A DNA stretch of 64,000 nt from JAITMY01 sp031553765 (GTDB taxonomy: Bacteria > Bacteroidota > Bacteroidia > Bacteroidales > UBA932), in contig JAVBKY010000001.1 in assembly GCA_031553765.1 (NCBI GenBank), forward strand, positions 1 through 64,000, given 5' to 3'. The notes under the pieces were generated by a model. The model had not been told where the DNA came from, did no database searches, and saw nothing but the letters and a program-made list of their open reading frames with translations. Positions 42,846 to 52,134 of this stretch are shown here, piece by piece. Position numbers and translations under genes: made by a program. Within the stretch, counting starts at the first letter, position 1, and the number at the start of each line of letters is the position of its first letter.

Positions 42846-42876
42846 CAAAAGTAAGAAAATAATTAATAATTAACAA
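42846..42876 (-). promoter_or_regulatory. Promoter of mqnA
   Basis: Read leftwards: TTG at 42876-42874, 20 bases, TACTTTTG at 42853-42846, then a leader of about 70 bases. Confidence 0.65.
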
Positions 42877-42992
42877 TGTTTTTAGACAAAAGATAAGAAG
42901 ATGGAAAGAGCAAAGACTAAAAAGGTTCCTTGTCTTTTTATCCTTCCGTCTTTTTTCCTTATTTTTGCTACCTTATTTCAAATAAAGAAAAC

Positions 42993-44336
42993 ATGCAACT
43001 TTCATCTCTTACCGCCATTTCGCCTATTGACGGGCGCTATCGCCGACAGGCACAGGATTTGGCTGCCTACTTTTCGGAGTACGCGCTTATTCGCTATCGC
43101 GTGCAGGTTGAAGTGGAATACTTCATTGCGCTATGCGAAATACCTTTGCCGCAGCTGGCCGATGTGAATAAGGGCATTTTTGAAAAACTGCGGGAGATAT
43201 ACCAAAACTTTAGCGAGGCTGATGCGTTGAAGGTGAAGGAGACGGAAAAGGTTACTAACCACGACGTGAAGGCTGTAGAGTATTTCCTAAAGGAAAAGTT
43301 TGAGGCTTTAGGTCTTGGTAAGTGGTTAGAGTTTATACACTTCGGACTTACGTCGCAGGACGTGAATAACACGGCTACGCCGCTAAGCTTGCGCGAGGCG
43401 CTGGACCAAGTGTTTTATCCGCAGTTCGATGCATTGCATGCTAAGTTGCACGAGCTGGCTAAGGATTGGAAAAACGTACCTATGCTGGCGCATACGCACG
43501 GACAACCGGCCTCGCCTACTCGTTTAGGTAAGGAATTTTACGTATTTGTAGAGCGCCTTGAAAAGCAGCTGGCCTTGCTTAAAATTGTGCCATTTTCGGC
43601 TAAATTTGGCGGTGCTACGGGTAACTTTAACGCACACAAGGCAGCCTATCCACAGGTTAGCTGGGTGGAGTTTGCCAATAACTTTGTGAATGGAACGCTT
43701 GGGCTAAGTCGCTCGCAAACTACTACACAAATTGAGCACTACGATAATCTTGCTGCTACTTTTGATGCTCTTAAGCGTCTGAATAACATTCTGATAGACC
43801 TTAGTCGAGATGTATGGACCTACATCTCAATGGGGTATTTCAAGCAAAGAATTAAGGAGGGAGAGGTTGGCTCATCGGCTATGCCGCACAAGGTTAACCC
43901 TATTGATTTTGAAAATGCCGAGGGTAATTTGGGTATTGCCAACGCGCTATTGGAGCACTTGGCTGCTAAGCTACCTGTATCGCGCCTGCAGCGTGACCTG
44001 ACTGATAGCACAGTGCTGCGCAACATTGGTGTGCCTATGGGGCATATTATGGTAGCTTATGCCTCCATTTTGAAAGGGCTCAATAAGTTGATTATTAACG
44101 AGCAATCTATTAACGAGGATTTGGAGGACAACTGGGCGGTAGTAGCCGAGGGTATTCAAACCATTCTACGCCGTGAGGGTTACCCCAAGCCTTACGAGGC
44201 GCTAAAGGCGCTCACCCGTACCAACGAGGCTATTACGCAGCAAAGTATTTCTCAGTTTATTGAGGGATTGAGTGTGAGCGAGGGCGTAAAAGCGGAGCTA
44301 AGGGCGTTGTCGCCACATGCTTATACCGGTTATTAA
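42993..44336 (+). CDS. purB: Adenylosuccinate lyase
   Basis: PurB acts twice in purine synthesis, cleaving SAICAR and adenylosuccinate to release fumarate. The 447-residue product has the superfamily signature SSAMPHKVNPIDFENAEGN near residue 293, the catalytic His region THGQPASPTRLGKE and the N-terminal AISPIDGRYRRQ of the E. coli-like PurB branch. The ATG at 42993 is used; the frame extends to 42930 but that would read through the TATTTTTG box at 42960-42967. A 58-codon basic ORF follows after 8 bases. Confidence 0.95.
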   Translation: MQLSSLTAISPIDGRYRRQAQDLAAYFSEYALIRYRVQVEVEYFIALCEIPLPQLADVNKGIFEKLREIYQNFSEADALKVKETEKVTNHDVKAVEYFLKEKFEALGLGKWLEFIHFGLTSQDVNNTATPLSLREALDQVFYPQFDALHAKLHELAKDWKNVPMLAHTHGQPASPTRLGKEFYVFVERLEKQLALLKIVPFSAKFGGATGNFNAHKAAYPQVSWVEFANNFVNGTLGLSRSQTTTQIEHYDNLAATFDALKRLNNILIDLSRDVWTYISMGYFKQRIKEGEVGSSAMPHKVNPIDFENAEGNLGIANALLEHLAAKLPVSRLQRDLTDSTVLRNIGVPMGHIMVAYASILKGLNKLIINEQSINEDLEDNWAVVAEGIQTILRREGYPKPYEALKALTRTNEAITQQSISQFIEGLSVSEGVKAELRALSPHAYTGY

Positions 44337-44344
44337 TCTATATT

Positions 44345-44521
44345 GTGAAGAAAAAGCGCATAACTCTAACCGATTACCTGCGGGCTAACCGCATAGGAAG
44401 CCGCGAGCTGGAGCAGGATGTGCGCGGTCCGGGCTTTCATGCTGTACATAGATTACATAAGAGTGCTAAGCAGTACGTGCGCAAGCAAAAGTACAAGCGG
44501 AAATATTCAGATGAAGCATAA
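44345..44521 (+). CDS. Small basic conserved protein, 58 residues
   Basis: A GTG-started frame of 58 codons begins 8 bases after the purB stop and ends just before a strong terminator, so it looks like the second gene of the purB transcript. The product starts MKKKRITLTDYLRANRIGSR and ends with a lysine/arginine-rich tail (HRLHKSAKQYVRKQKYKRKY). About a third of residues are K or R, with few hydrophobic ones, suggesting RNA or ribosome binding. Similar small DYxRxxxxxSRE...HKSxKxYxRK proteins are known to me from other Bacteroidota, without a function. Confidence 0.7.
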   Translation: MKKKRITLTDYLRANRIGSRELEQDVRGPGFHAVHRLHKSAKQYVRKQKYKRKYSDEA

Positions 44522-44524
44522 ACA

Positions 44525-44553
44525 AAAAACGAGGTTCAACGCCTCGTTTTTTT
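44525..44553. terminator. Bidirectional terminator after the small basic ORF
   Basis: AAAAAACGAGG and CCTCGTTTTTT arms around a short loop, followed by TTTTATTTTT. It lies between converging transcripts. Confidence 0.9.
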
Positions 44554-44558
44554 TATTT

Positions 44559-45596
44559 TTACTTAATGTAGTAGCGTATGCCTACCTGCATTCGGATTTG
44601 ACCAAGTCCCTCTTTGGCATCATCCTCATATTTTTCAGTATAAGTGCGTCCGTTGTCATCTGTTACAGTAAATTCATTTAACACCCCGCCCAGCATTTTT
44701 ATGCTGGCTCCAACACCCCAATTTTCAGCAAACTTATACTCACCTCCTATGCTAATTTTTGACCCAACGGTACTTCCATTTCCTTTAGCTGTTGCATTAT
44801 AATAAGTGGCCTTGGTGGTATAGCCAAGATAGCCAAACCCGATGCTGCAATCCCAAATCCACGTTTGTTTTTTTGAGAAACGTACAGCCCAAGCAAGGCC
44901 AACATAGGTTATAACGTCTGTTGTGTGCATGGTTCCGCTAAGGGATGGATCGATAATGCTGGCGGGTGAGCTAGCTGTGGCACGGTACCCGGCATAGTCT
45001 AAAGAAAGTCCTGACCAATCGCTGAAAAAGTAAGCAGCAGAAAGTTCCCAAACAAAACCTGACATTCGTTGTTCAATATCTTTTCGTATATCGCCGGTTG
45101 CCTTCGGATCAATTTTGGCCGTACGCCAGCCGTAACCAACATCGGCAGTGAAGCGCGCATGTGGCAACTTCCTTTCTGATTTTAATATTTGAAATTCAGC
45201 TAGTTGTAAATAATTGGTCGTATCTGAAGGATCAAGAGTAAGCCCGTTTACTCGCATAGCTGTAGCGGTCATTTGGTGACAGTTGGATCCCCAAATGGAT
45301 GGGTGAAGATGTTCGGTAATGAGGGCGGCATTTCCCCCCATTTTTCCGGTTTCGAGCTTTACATGGCTTACTACTGTAACAGAGTCACACTCCGTAGTGA
45401 AACCTCCATCTCGCACGCTTACTACGCCTAAACTCTCTGAGTTGGAAGGCACCTGATCATTTTTTGTGTAAACCTGTACCGAATCAGGGTTGGTCGGAGG
45501 ATATTTTTTGAGTACGATAGTGCTTACTGCAGGAGCACAAGATGTAATACCCATCAGGAGCGGTAAGGCTGCAAGTAAAAATGTAGTTTTTTTCAT
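44559..45596 (-). CDS. Lipoprotein with C-terminal outer-membrane-barrel-like domain
   Basis: The 345-residue protein has a lipoprotein signal ending at C20 (MGITSCAP). An N-terminal domain (about 21-130, VSTIVLKKYPPTNPDSVQVY, LGVVSVRDGG) resembles small envelope stress lipoproteins. A C-terminal domain (about 135-345) consists of alternating amphipathic strands (WELSAAYFFSDWSGLSLDYA, AENWGVGASIKMLGGVLNEF) and ends in GIRYYIK, typical of an 8-strand outer-membrane barrel. No exact family was recognised. The ATG at 45596 gives a proper signal peptide. Confidence 0.75.
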   Translation of the reverse strand: MKKTTFLLAALPLLMGITSCAPAVSTIVLKKYPPTNPDSVQVYTKNDQVPSNSESLGVVSVRDGGFTTECDSVTVVSHVKLETGKMGGNAALITEHLHPSIWGSNCHQMTATAMRVNGLTLDPSDTTNYLQLAEFQILKSERKLPHARFTADVGYGWRTAKIDPKATGDIRKDIEQRMSGFVWELSAAYFFSDWSGLSLDYAGYRATASSPASIIDPSLSGTMHTTDVITYVGLAWAVRFSKKQTWIWDCSIGFGYLGYTTKATYYNATAKGNGSTVGSKISIGGEYKFAENWGVGASIKMLGGVLNEFTVTDDNGRTYTEKYEDDAKEGLGQIRMQVGIRYYIK

Positions 45597-45644
45597 ACAT
45601 ATTAAGTTAGAGGGTTGCAAGATAACACTTTTTTACAAAATGTA

Positions 45645-45681
45645 AAAATCCCCAATAAGCTAATAGCTATTGGGGATTTTT
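45645..45681 (-). terminator. Terminator after the SlyD-type gene
   Basis: AAAAATCCCCAATA and TATTGGGGATTTTT arms around AGCTAATAGC, directly beyond the stop at 45700 in the leftward sense. Confidence 0.85.
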
Positions 45682-45699
45682 GTGCTGTCAATTAGTGTG

Positions 45700-46239
45700 T
45701 TAGTTGCAACCGCAGCTGCAACCTTCATGCTCGTGACCATCATCGCAACCGTCTTCACCACAGCCACAGATGTGACCTTTTTGAAGTTCTTTCTCAGTGG
45801 CTTCGCGTACGCCGACAATTTTTCCTTCAAAGTTTAGCTCCATGCCTGCCAGCGGGTGGTTAAAATCAAGTGATACACCTTCGTCGTTAACTTCCAGTAC
45901 GGTACCTTGTATTATGCGTCCACTGTTATCCTGCATAGGGATTACATTGCCTTCTACAAGCAGGTCCTCCTCCAACTTTCCGTCGATCATAAACATGTCG
46001 AGCGGAAAATTCATGATTGCCTTATCGTCTACATCACCATAGCCCTCTGTGGCTGTGAGGGTAAACTTAAAATCGTCACCTACTTTTTTGCCGTCAATAT
46101 TAGCCTCAAATTTTGGCAGCAACATTCCGCTGCCAAAAATGAATTCTAAAGGTTGCCCTGAGGTAGCAGTATCCACCACATCGCCGTCAACTGTGAGCTG
46201 GTAGGACAATGAGACTACCTTGTTTTTTGAAATTTGCAT
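45700..46239 (-). CDS. slyD: FKBP-type peptidyl-prolyl isomerase, SlyD-like
   Basis: The 179-residue protein has a SlyD-type FKBP domain interrupted by an IF (chaperone) insert. N-terminal KVVSLSYQLTVDGDVVDTA and PLEFIFGSGMLLPKFE, the insert region FMIDGKLEEDLLVEGNVI, then DFNHPLAGMELNFEGKIVGV are all SlyD features. The last 20 residues are rich in Cys, His, Asp and Gly (ICGCGEDGC, HEHEGCSCGCN), a metal-binding tail that in E. coli handles nickel. A TATATTTG box read leftwards lies at 46285-46292. Confidence 0.92.
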   Translation of the reverse strand: MQISKNKVVSLSYQLTVDGDVVDTATSGQPLEFIFGSGMLLPKFEANIDGKKVGDDFKFTLTATEGYGDVDDKAIMNFPLDMFMIDGKLEEDLLVEGNVIPMQDNSGRIIQGTVLEVNDEGVSLDFNHPLAGMELNFEGKIVGVREATEKELQKGHICGCGEDGCDDGHEHEGCSCGCN

Positions 46240-46346
46240 AATAGAATTTGAAATAAAGATTTTACATTTTTTTATTTAGGAGCACAAATATACATCAATC
46301 TTACAGTTTTGGTACCAGGTGCCCTTTATTTATGATTTAAATGAAC

Positions 46347-46385
46347 ATGGGCAACTTGTTTACTGGTAAGCTACAAGTTGCCCAT
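46347..46385 (-). terminator. Terminator-like hairpin after gyrA
   Basis: CATGGGCAACTTGT and ACAAGTTGCCCATG form a perfect 14-bp stem with an 11-base loop, 17 bases beyond the gyrA stop. The T-run after it is weak. Confidence 0.75.
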
Positions 46386-46401
46386 GCTCCTGCTTCGAAT
46401 G

Positions 46402-48909
46402 TTACTCTTGAGTGGTCTCTGTCACTGGTGTTTCGCCACCTTCGGTGGTAACGGGAGTTTCCTCCTCTTCGCTCTTATTAACCTTGGCTACAGCTGCAAT
46501 TGCATCGCTGCCGCGCAGGTTAATAAGCTTAACACCCTGTGCCACACGACCCGATAGGCGAATATCTTCTACCGGTACACGAATGGTAATACCTGATTTA
46601 TTAATAATCATCAAGTCGTTCTCATTCGTTACATCCTTAATGGCGATAAGGCTACCCGTTTTTTCAGTGATGTTAAGCGTTTTCACGCCTTTCCCACCAC
46701 GGTTAGTTACGCGGTAATCATCCAAATCCGAGCGCTTACCGTAGCCGTTTTCCGAAACTACCAGAATTTCGCTTTTGGAATCGGTAACGCATACCATGCC
46801 TATTACTTCGTCCGTATCTTCAATGGAGATACCGCGCACGCCGGCACCGGTACGACCAATTGAGCGAACTTTTTCCTCGTTAAAGCGAAGCGCCTTACCG
46901 TTGCGGGCAGCCAAAATAATTTCGTTGCTTCCGTTGGTGAGTTTGGCTTCCAGCAGCTGGTCACCATCCTTAATGGTAATAGCGTTCACGCCGTTTTGAC
47001 GAGGACGTGAGTACTGCTCAAGTACGGTTTTCTTTACTATGCCGCGCTTGGTACACAACACAATATAGTTGTTGTTGATGTAATCGTTATCCTGCAGCGT
47101 AGTTACGTTAATATAAGCCTTTACCTTGTCCTCAGGTTCAAGGTTGATGACGTTTTGAATGGCACGTCCCTTAGTGGTTTTATCTCCTTCTGGGATTTCG
47201 TATACCTTCAACCAGTAGCACCTACCCTTTTCGGTAAAGAAAAGCATGGTGTTGTGCATGGTGGCTACGAATATGTGCTCAATAAAGTCGGCATCGCGTG
47301 TGGCAGCACCCTTAGCACCCACACCACCACGACTTTGCGTACGGTATTCGCTTAGTGCGGTACGCTTAATGTAGCCCATGTGCGAAATGGTAATAACCAC
47401 CTCGTCGTTGGCGTAAAAGTCTTCGGGATTGAACTCCTCGGCGGTAAGTACAATGTCGGTTTTACGACCATCGTCAAAGCGAGCCTTTACATCAATAAGT
47501 TCTTCCTTAATAAGAGCCATTTGCAATTCTTCGCTTGCCAAGAATTCTTTCAACTTGGCAGCTAGCGCTGTCAGCTCGTCAAACTCGGCTTGCAACTTAT
47601 CGCGCTCCAATCCGGTAAGGGCGCGTAAGCGCATATCCACAATGGCGCGTGCCTGTAAGTCGCTCAGCTGGAAGCGAGTCATAAGGCCTTGCATAGCCTC
47701 GTCGGGCGTTTTGCTGCCGCGAATAATGGCAATAACCTCGTCAATGTGGTCAATAGCCTTAAGCAAGCCTTCCAAAATATGAAGACGCTCTTCGGCCTTA
47801 GCCAAATCAAACTTCGCACGGCGCACCACCACTTCATGACGGTGACGCACGAAGTACTTAATTTGCTCTTTTAGCGAAAGCTGGCGAGGCCTTCCATCTA
47901 CCAGCGCAATGCTGTTGATGGAGAAACTCGATTGCATTTCGGTGTGCTTATATAAATGGTTTAGCACCACGTTGGCTACCGCGTCCTTCTTCAACTTAAT
48001 CACTACGCGGGTGGTAGTGGTTGACTCGTTGTTTACGTACGATATGCCTTCAACTATTTTTTCTTCCGCCAGGTAGGCAATTTTCTTCACCAGTTCGTCG
48101 GGGCTTACCATGTAGGGCAATTCATTTACCACAATGGTTTCGCGGCCGCTTTCGCCAACTTCGATCTCGGTTTTAGCACGAGTAACCACACGTCCCCTAC
48201 CCGTTTCGTAAGCCTCCTTAATACCTTGAACACCATATATAGTACCGCCTGTAGGAAAGTCAGGACCTTTGATGTGCTGCATCAGCTCATCGGTGGTGAT
48301 ATCGTGGTTCTCAATGTAGGCGCAAATACCATTTACTACCTCGCCCAAGTTGTGCGGAGGCATATTAGTAGCCATGCCCACGGCAATGCCTGATGAGCCA
48401 TTAACCAACAGCATGGGTATTTTGGCGGGAAGCACGGTAGGCTCTTCAAGGCTGTCATCAAAGTTAGCGGTGAAGTTTACCGTGTTTTTGTCAATGTCAA
48501 GTAGCATTTCCTCGGCTATCTTGCGTAGACGTGCCTCGGTGTAACGCATCGCTGCGGGAGAATCGCCATCGGGTGAACCGAAGTTACCTTGCCCGTCAAC
48601 CATCATGTAGCGCATAACCCACCACTGCGCCATGCGCACCATGGTGTAGTACACGCTGCTATCACCGTGCGGGTGATACTTACCCAACACCTCTCCCACA
48701 ATTCTCGCCGACTTCTTGTGCTGGGTGTTAGAGGCAAGTCCTAAGCCTGACATTCCGAACAATACGCGACGGTGTACCGGCTTTAGTCCGTCACGCACAT
48801 CAGGTAGCGCACGCGACACAATCACCGACATCGAGTAGTCGATGTACGATGACTTCATTATCTCCTCAATGTTTACCGGAACAATCTTTTCGCCTTCAAT
48901 CTCTGCCAT
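46402..48909 (-). CDS. gyrA: DNA gyrase subunit A
   Basis: GyrA breaks and rejoins DNA in the type II topoisomerase that introduces negative supercoils. The 835-residue product shows the N-terminal catalytic domain with GKYHPHGDSS and active-site Tyr Y123 in AAMRYTEARL, and a C-terminal beta-pinwheel with a GyrA box (QSRGGVGAKGA), which separates it from ParC. In the quinolone region, E. coli S83 and D87 correspond here to S84 and Y88. The C-terminus ends in an acidic E/T-rich tail. The ATG at 48909 gives the usual MAEIEGEKIVPVNIEE start. Confidence 0.95.
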   Translation of the reverse strand: MAEIEGEKIVPVNIEEIMKSSYIDYSMSVIVSRALPDVRDGLKPVHRRVLFGMSGLGLASNTQHKKSARIVGEVLGKYHPHGDSSVYYTMVRMAQWWVMRYMMVDGQGNFGSPDGDSPAAMRYTEARLRKIAEEMLLDIDKNTVNFTANFDDSLEEPTVLPAKIPMLLVNGSSGIAVGMATNMPPHNLGEVVNGICAYIENHDITTDELMQHIKGPDFPTGGTIYGVQGIKEAYETGRGRVVTRAKTEIEVGESGRETIVVNELPYMVSPDELVKKIAYLAEEKIVEGISYVNNESTTTTRVVIKLKKDAVANVVLNHLYKHTEMQSSFSINSIALVDGRPRQLSLKEQIKYFVRHRHEVVVRRAKFDLAKAEERLHILEGLLKAIDHIDEVIAIIRGSKTPDEAMQGLMTRFQLSDLQARAIVDMRLRALTGLERDKLQAEFDELTALAAKLKEFLASEELQMALIKEELIDVKARFDDGRKTDIVLTAEEFNPEDFYANDEVVITISHMGYIKRTALSEYRTQSRGGVGAKGAATRDADFIEHIFVATMHNTMLFFTEKGRCYWLKVYEIPEGDKTTKGRAIQNVINLEPEDKVKAYINVTTLQDNDYINNNYIVLCTKRGIVKKTVLEQYSRPRQNGVNAITIKDGDQLLEAKLTNGSNEIILAARNGKALRFNEEKVRSIGRTGAGVRGISIEDTDEVIGMVCVTDSKSEILVVSENGYGKRSDLDDYRVTNRGGKGVKTLNITEKTGSLIAIKDVTNENDLMIINKSGITIRVPVEDIRLSGRVAQGVKLINLRGSDAIAAVAKVNKSEEEETPVTTEGGETPVTETTQE

Positions 48910-49389
48910 ATCTATATAAATAATGAAAAATACCAAGTTGCTTGACCATGCCTAATGGCGTGTGGCTGCTAAATCTTGCCAAAAACTGTATTTTAGCTCG
49001 TTTGTAGGCTCGGGGTACAGTCAGACTCCTCGCTTTAAAATAGTCGCAAAAAAGCATGCTAAGTTACAAAAAAATCGTCAAACAGGCAACCAAGAATAAG
49101 CTCAAAATTTATCAACAATCTCCATTAAATAATCTAAAAGCATGATATACCTGCTTTTTTTGTGTTCAAAAGTTGATTATCTTTACTTCGTATTGCGCCA
49201 AAATGACATAAGTTTTTGCGGGGCATGGAAGTTGATAAAATATTGTTGAATCGTTGATTTGTTGTACAGTTGAATTGTTTAAAACGCGAAGCATCAAACA
49301 AATTCAAACGTGCGTAGCACATAAAACAATCTCAAGCAATTCAACAATAAGTAGTTCAAGAGTTAAACAACGTATTTTCAGGGAGGTTT
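48910..49389. repeat. 480-base spacer between gyrA and clpC with GTTGAATTG word repeats
   Basis: No gene was found. Positions 49246-49375 carry GTTGAAT, TTGTTTAAA and AACGCGAAGC-type words followed by their complements (CAATTCAAC, TTAAACAAC, GTGCGTAGCAC), an imperfect palindrome like those at 3209-3416 and 53322-53460. The left part should hold the gyrA promoter, but no clear box was seen. Confidence 0.6.
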
Positions 49390-51912
49390 ATGAATACCAA
49401 TTCATCACAAAAATTACAGGATATTCTCACTTACAGTAAGGAGGAGGCTGTGCGATTGGGTAACCATGCGGTAGGTACTGAGCACTTGATGCTGGGTATT
49501 CTTCGGGATGGCAACAATTCGGCGACAGATGTGCTTGTTGCGCTTAATGTTAATATGTTAAAGTTGAGAGAAATGATAGAGGATGGTGTGCGCGGAGGTG
49601 AGCCGTTGAGCGTTAGCGAAATAGACTCTCTGGTGCTGTACAAATCGTCCGAGCGTGCATTAAAAATGCAGCATTTGGAGGCGCGTGCGCTAAAGTCTAC
49701 CGAAGTGGATGCCATACACTTACTGTTGGCTATTTTACATGATGAGGGTGATTTTGTTACGCAGACGCTTGAGAAACAAGATGTAAACTATCTAAAGGTA
49801 GTAAGTATGCTTAAGGGTGAAAAACCCATAGAAAGTAGCGCAGATGCCGGAGAGGATGACGAGGAAGGTGATGAGGATGATGATCTCTTCCATTCTGCAT
49901 CGGCTGGTAAGGGCGCTTCTGAGTTGCATAGCGCAGCGGGGAAGGCCACATCAAATACGCCTGTTATAGATAATTTTGGTGTGGATTTGACCAAGGCCGC
50001 TGAAAAAAATCAGCTTGACCCTGTGGTTGGTCGCGAAAGAGAGATTGACAGAATGGCACAAATTCTCAGCCGTCGCAAAAAGAATAACCCTATTCTGATT
50101 GGTGAACCCGGTGTGGGTAAGAGTGCCATTGTAGAGGGCTTGGCTATTCGCATTGCCCGCAAGCAAGTTTCGCGTGTGCTGTTTGGCAAGCGTATCGTTA
50201 CGCTCGATTTGGGCTTGATAGTAGCGGGTACCAAGTACCGCGGGCAGTTTGAGGAGCGCATGAAGTCTATTTTGAATGAGCTCGAAAAGAATCCCAACGT
50301 AATACTGTTTATTGACGAAATACACACTATGGTGGGTGCCGGTGGCGCTTCTGGTTCGCTGGATGCTGCCAACATGCTGAAGCCCGCTTTGGCGCGCGGT
50401 AACATACAGTGCATAGGCGCAACTACCCTTAATGAGTACCGCGAGTACATTGAGAAGGATGGTGCTTTGGAACGTCGCTTTCAGCGTATTATGGTTGACC
50501 CACCCAGCGTGGACGAAACCATTGAAATTCTTTCCAATATTAAGGAGCGATATGAGCAGCACCACAACGTAACTTATACACCTGAGGCTATTCGCGCCTG
50601 CGTAATGCTTACGCAACGCTACGTTACCGAGCGTTTTCTGCCAGATAAGGCGGTGGATGCCCTGGACGAGGCGGGTTCGCGCGTGCGCATTTCGCAAATT
50701 AAGGTGCCTGAGCGTGTCAGCGAAATAGAAAAGGAGTTGGCACAAATTACCGAGGAGAAAAAATCAGCCATTGCAGCGCAGAACTTCGAACTGGCTGCCA
50801 GCCATCGTGATAAGGAGCGTGAGCTGACGGAGGAACTTGCCGAGGAGCAAAAGAAGTGGCAGAGTTCTCTATCGGCTAACCGCGAAATAGTGGACGAGGA
50901 CAAGGTAGCCGAGGTGGTAGCCATGATGACTAACGTGCCTGTACAGCGCATAGCGCAAGGCGAAGGCCAGCGCTTGCTCAAAATGGGCGACTCGCTCAAG
51001 GGCAGCGTAATTGGTCAGGACGAGGCGGTAGAAAAGGTGGTGAAGGCAGTTCAGCGTAACCGCATTGGGCTTAAAGATCCCAATCGCCCCATTGCGTCGT
51101 TCATATTCTTAGGGCCTACCGGTGTGGGTAAAACGTTGCTGGCAAATGTACTTTCAAAGTATCTTTTTGATACTACCGATAACCTCATTCGCATTGACAT
51201 GAGCGAGTACATGGAGAAATTCTCCGTGAGCCGCTTGGTTGGCGCGCCTCCGGGATACGTGGGGTATGAGGAAGGTGGTTTGCTTACCGAAAAGGTACGC
51301 CGTAAGCCCTACTCTGTCGTTCTGTTAGACGAAATTGAGAAGGCTCACCCCGACGTATTCAATCTGCTGCTACAGGTGCTGGACGAAGGTCGTTTGACCG
51401 ACAGCCTTGGCCGCATGGTAGACTTCCGTAACACCATTATTATTATCACGTCCAACATCGGTTCGCGTGAGGTGAAAGATTTTGGCGCGGGTATTGGCTT
51501 TACCACCGAAAAAACGGCAAAGGACGTTAGCGATAAGAACAAGGATATTATACAGAAGGCGCTGAAAAAGGCTTTCCGCCCCGAGTTCATCAACCGTGTG
51601 GACGACATTATTGTGTTCAACACGTTGAGCAAGGAGGATATCTTTAAGATTATCGATATTGAGCTAAAGGGCTTGGTGGATAGGCTTTCGAAAATTGACT
51701 GTGCACTTGAAATTGCCGATGACGCAAAAGATTTCATAGCCGAAAAGGGCTACGATGCCGACTACGGCGCTCGTCCGCTAAAACGTGCCATTCAACACTA
51801 TTTGGAGGATAGCATTTCCGAAGCCATCATAGGCAGCGACCATAAGGGACAAAAGAAAATTATGGTGACGCTGAATGAGGCTAAGGATAATGTGGCGGTG
51901 AAAGTGGAATAA
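49390..51912 (+). CDS. clpC: ATP-dependent Clp protease ATPase subunit ClpC
   Basis: ClpC is a Hsp100 unfoldase that feeds ClpP. The 840-residue product has an N-terminal Clp repeat domain (1-145), an acidic Asp/Glu linker (about 152-166), AAA1 with GEPGVGKS, a short M-region containing a UVR-like motif (AIAAQNFELAASHRDKEREL), and AAA2 with GPTGVGKT and GAPPGYVGYEEGG. The UVR motif and the short middle region identify ClpC rather than ClpB. A ClpP-docking IGF/IGL tripeptide is probable in AAA2 (GAGIGFTTE). Confidence 0.93.
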   Translation: MNTNSSQKLQDILTYSKEEAVRLGNHAVGTEHLMLGILRDGNNSATDVLVALNVNMLKLREMIEDGVRGGEPLSVSEIDSLVLYKSSERALKMQHLEARALKSTEVDAIHLLLAILHDEGDFVTQTLEKQDVNYLKVVSMLKGEKPIESSADAGEDDEEGDEDDDLFHSASAGKGASELHSAAGKATSNTPVIDNFGVDLTKAAEKNQLDPVVGREREIDRMAQILSRRKKNNPILIGEPGVGKSAIVEGLAIRIARKQVSRVLFGKRIVTLDLGLIVAGTKYRGQFEERMKSILNELEKNPNVILFIDEIHTMVGAGGASGSLDAANMLKPALARGNIQCIGATTLNEYREYIEKDGALERRFQRIMVDPPSVDETIEILSNIKERYEQHHNVTYTPEAIRACVMLTQRYVTERFLPDKAVDALDEAGSRVRISQIKVPERVSEIEKELAQITEEKKSAIAAQNFELAASHRDKERELTEELAEEQKKWQSSLSANREIVDEDKVAEVVAMMTNVPVQRIAQGEGQRLLKMGDSLKGSVIGQDEAVEKVVKAVQRNRIGLKDPNRPIASFIFLGPTGVGKTLLANVLSKYLFDTTDNLIRIDMSEYMEKFSVSRLVGAPPGYVGYEEGGLLTEKVRRKPYSVVLLDEIEKAHPDVFNLLLQVLDEGRLTDSLGRMVDFRNTIIIITSNIGSREVKDFGAGIGFTTEKTAKDVSDKNKDIIQKALKKAFRPEFINRVDDIIVFNTLSKEDIFKIIDIELKGLVDRLSKIDCALEIADDAKDFIAEKGYDADYGARPLKRAIQHYLEDSISEAIIGSDHKGQKKIMVTLNEAKDNVAVKVE

Positions 51913-51981
51913 TTTAATCAGGGGCGTCGTTCCTCCTCGCAATGACGTTTTGCCAATATTGTGATTAATACCTTTTTTGTT

Positions 51982-52008
51982 AAGCGGAATTTACAATTCC
52001 GCTTTTTC
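51982..52008 (+). terminator. Terminator after clpC
   Basis: AAGCGGAATT and AATTCCGCTT form a stem with a 2-base loop, followed by TTTCTTTT. Confidence 0.8.
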
Positions 52009-52071
52009 TTTTAAAATCCGATAAATAACCCCACCAAGTGGAAAAATCGGAATATGCGCCCTTTTAATTCC

Positions 52072-52079
52072 TACATTTG
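52072..52079 (+). promoter_or_regulatory. Putative -7 box of tpx
   Basis: TACATTTG, 56 bases before the ATG at 52135. No clear -33 box. Confidence 0.5.
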
Positions 52080-52134
52080 CTTATGTGTTTCGATTGTCAA
52101 TAGTAAATCGTTAAATTGTAAATTCATAAAAATT

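Noticed and set aside
49951..50745. 264-codon leftward ORF opposite clpC
   Set aside because: Antisense shadow of the AAA1 region; no recognisable domain.
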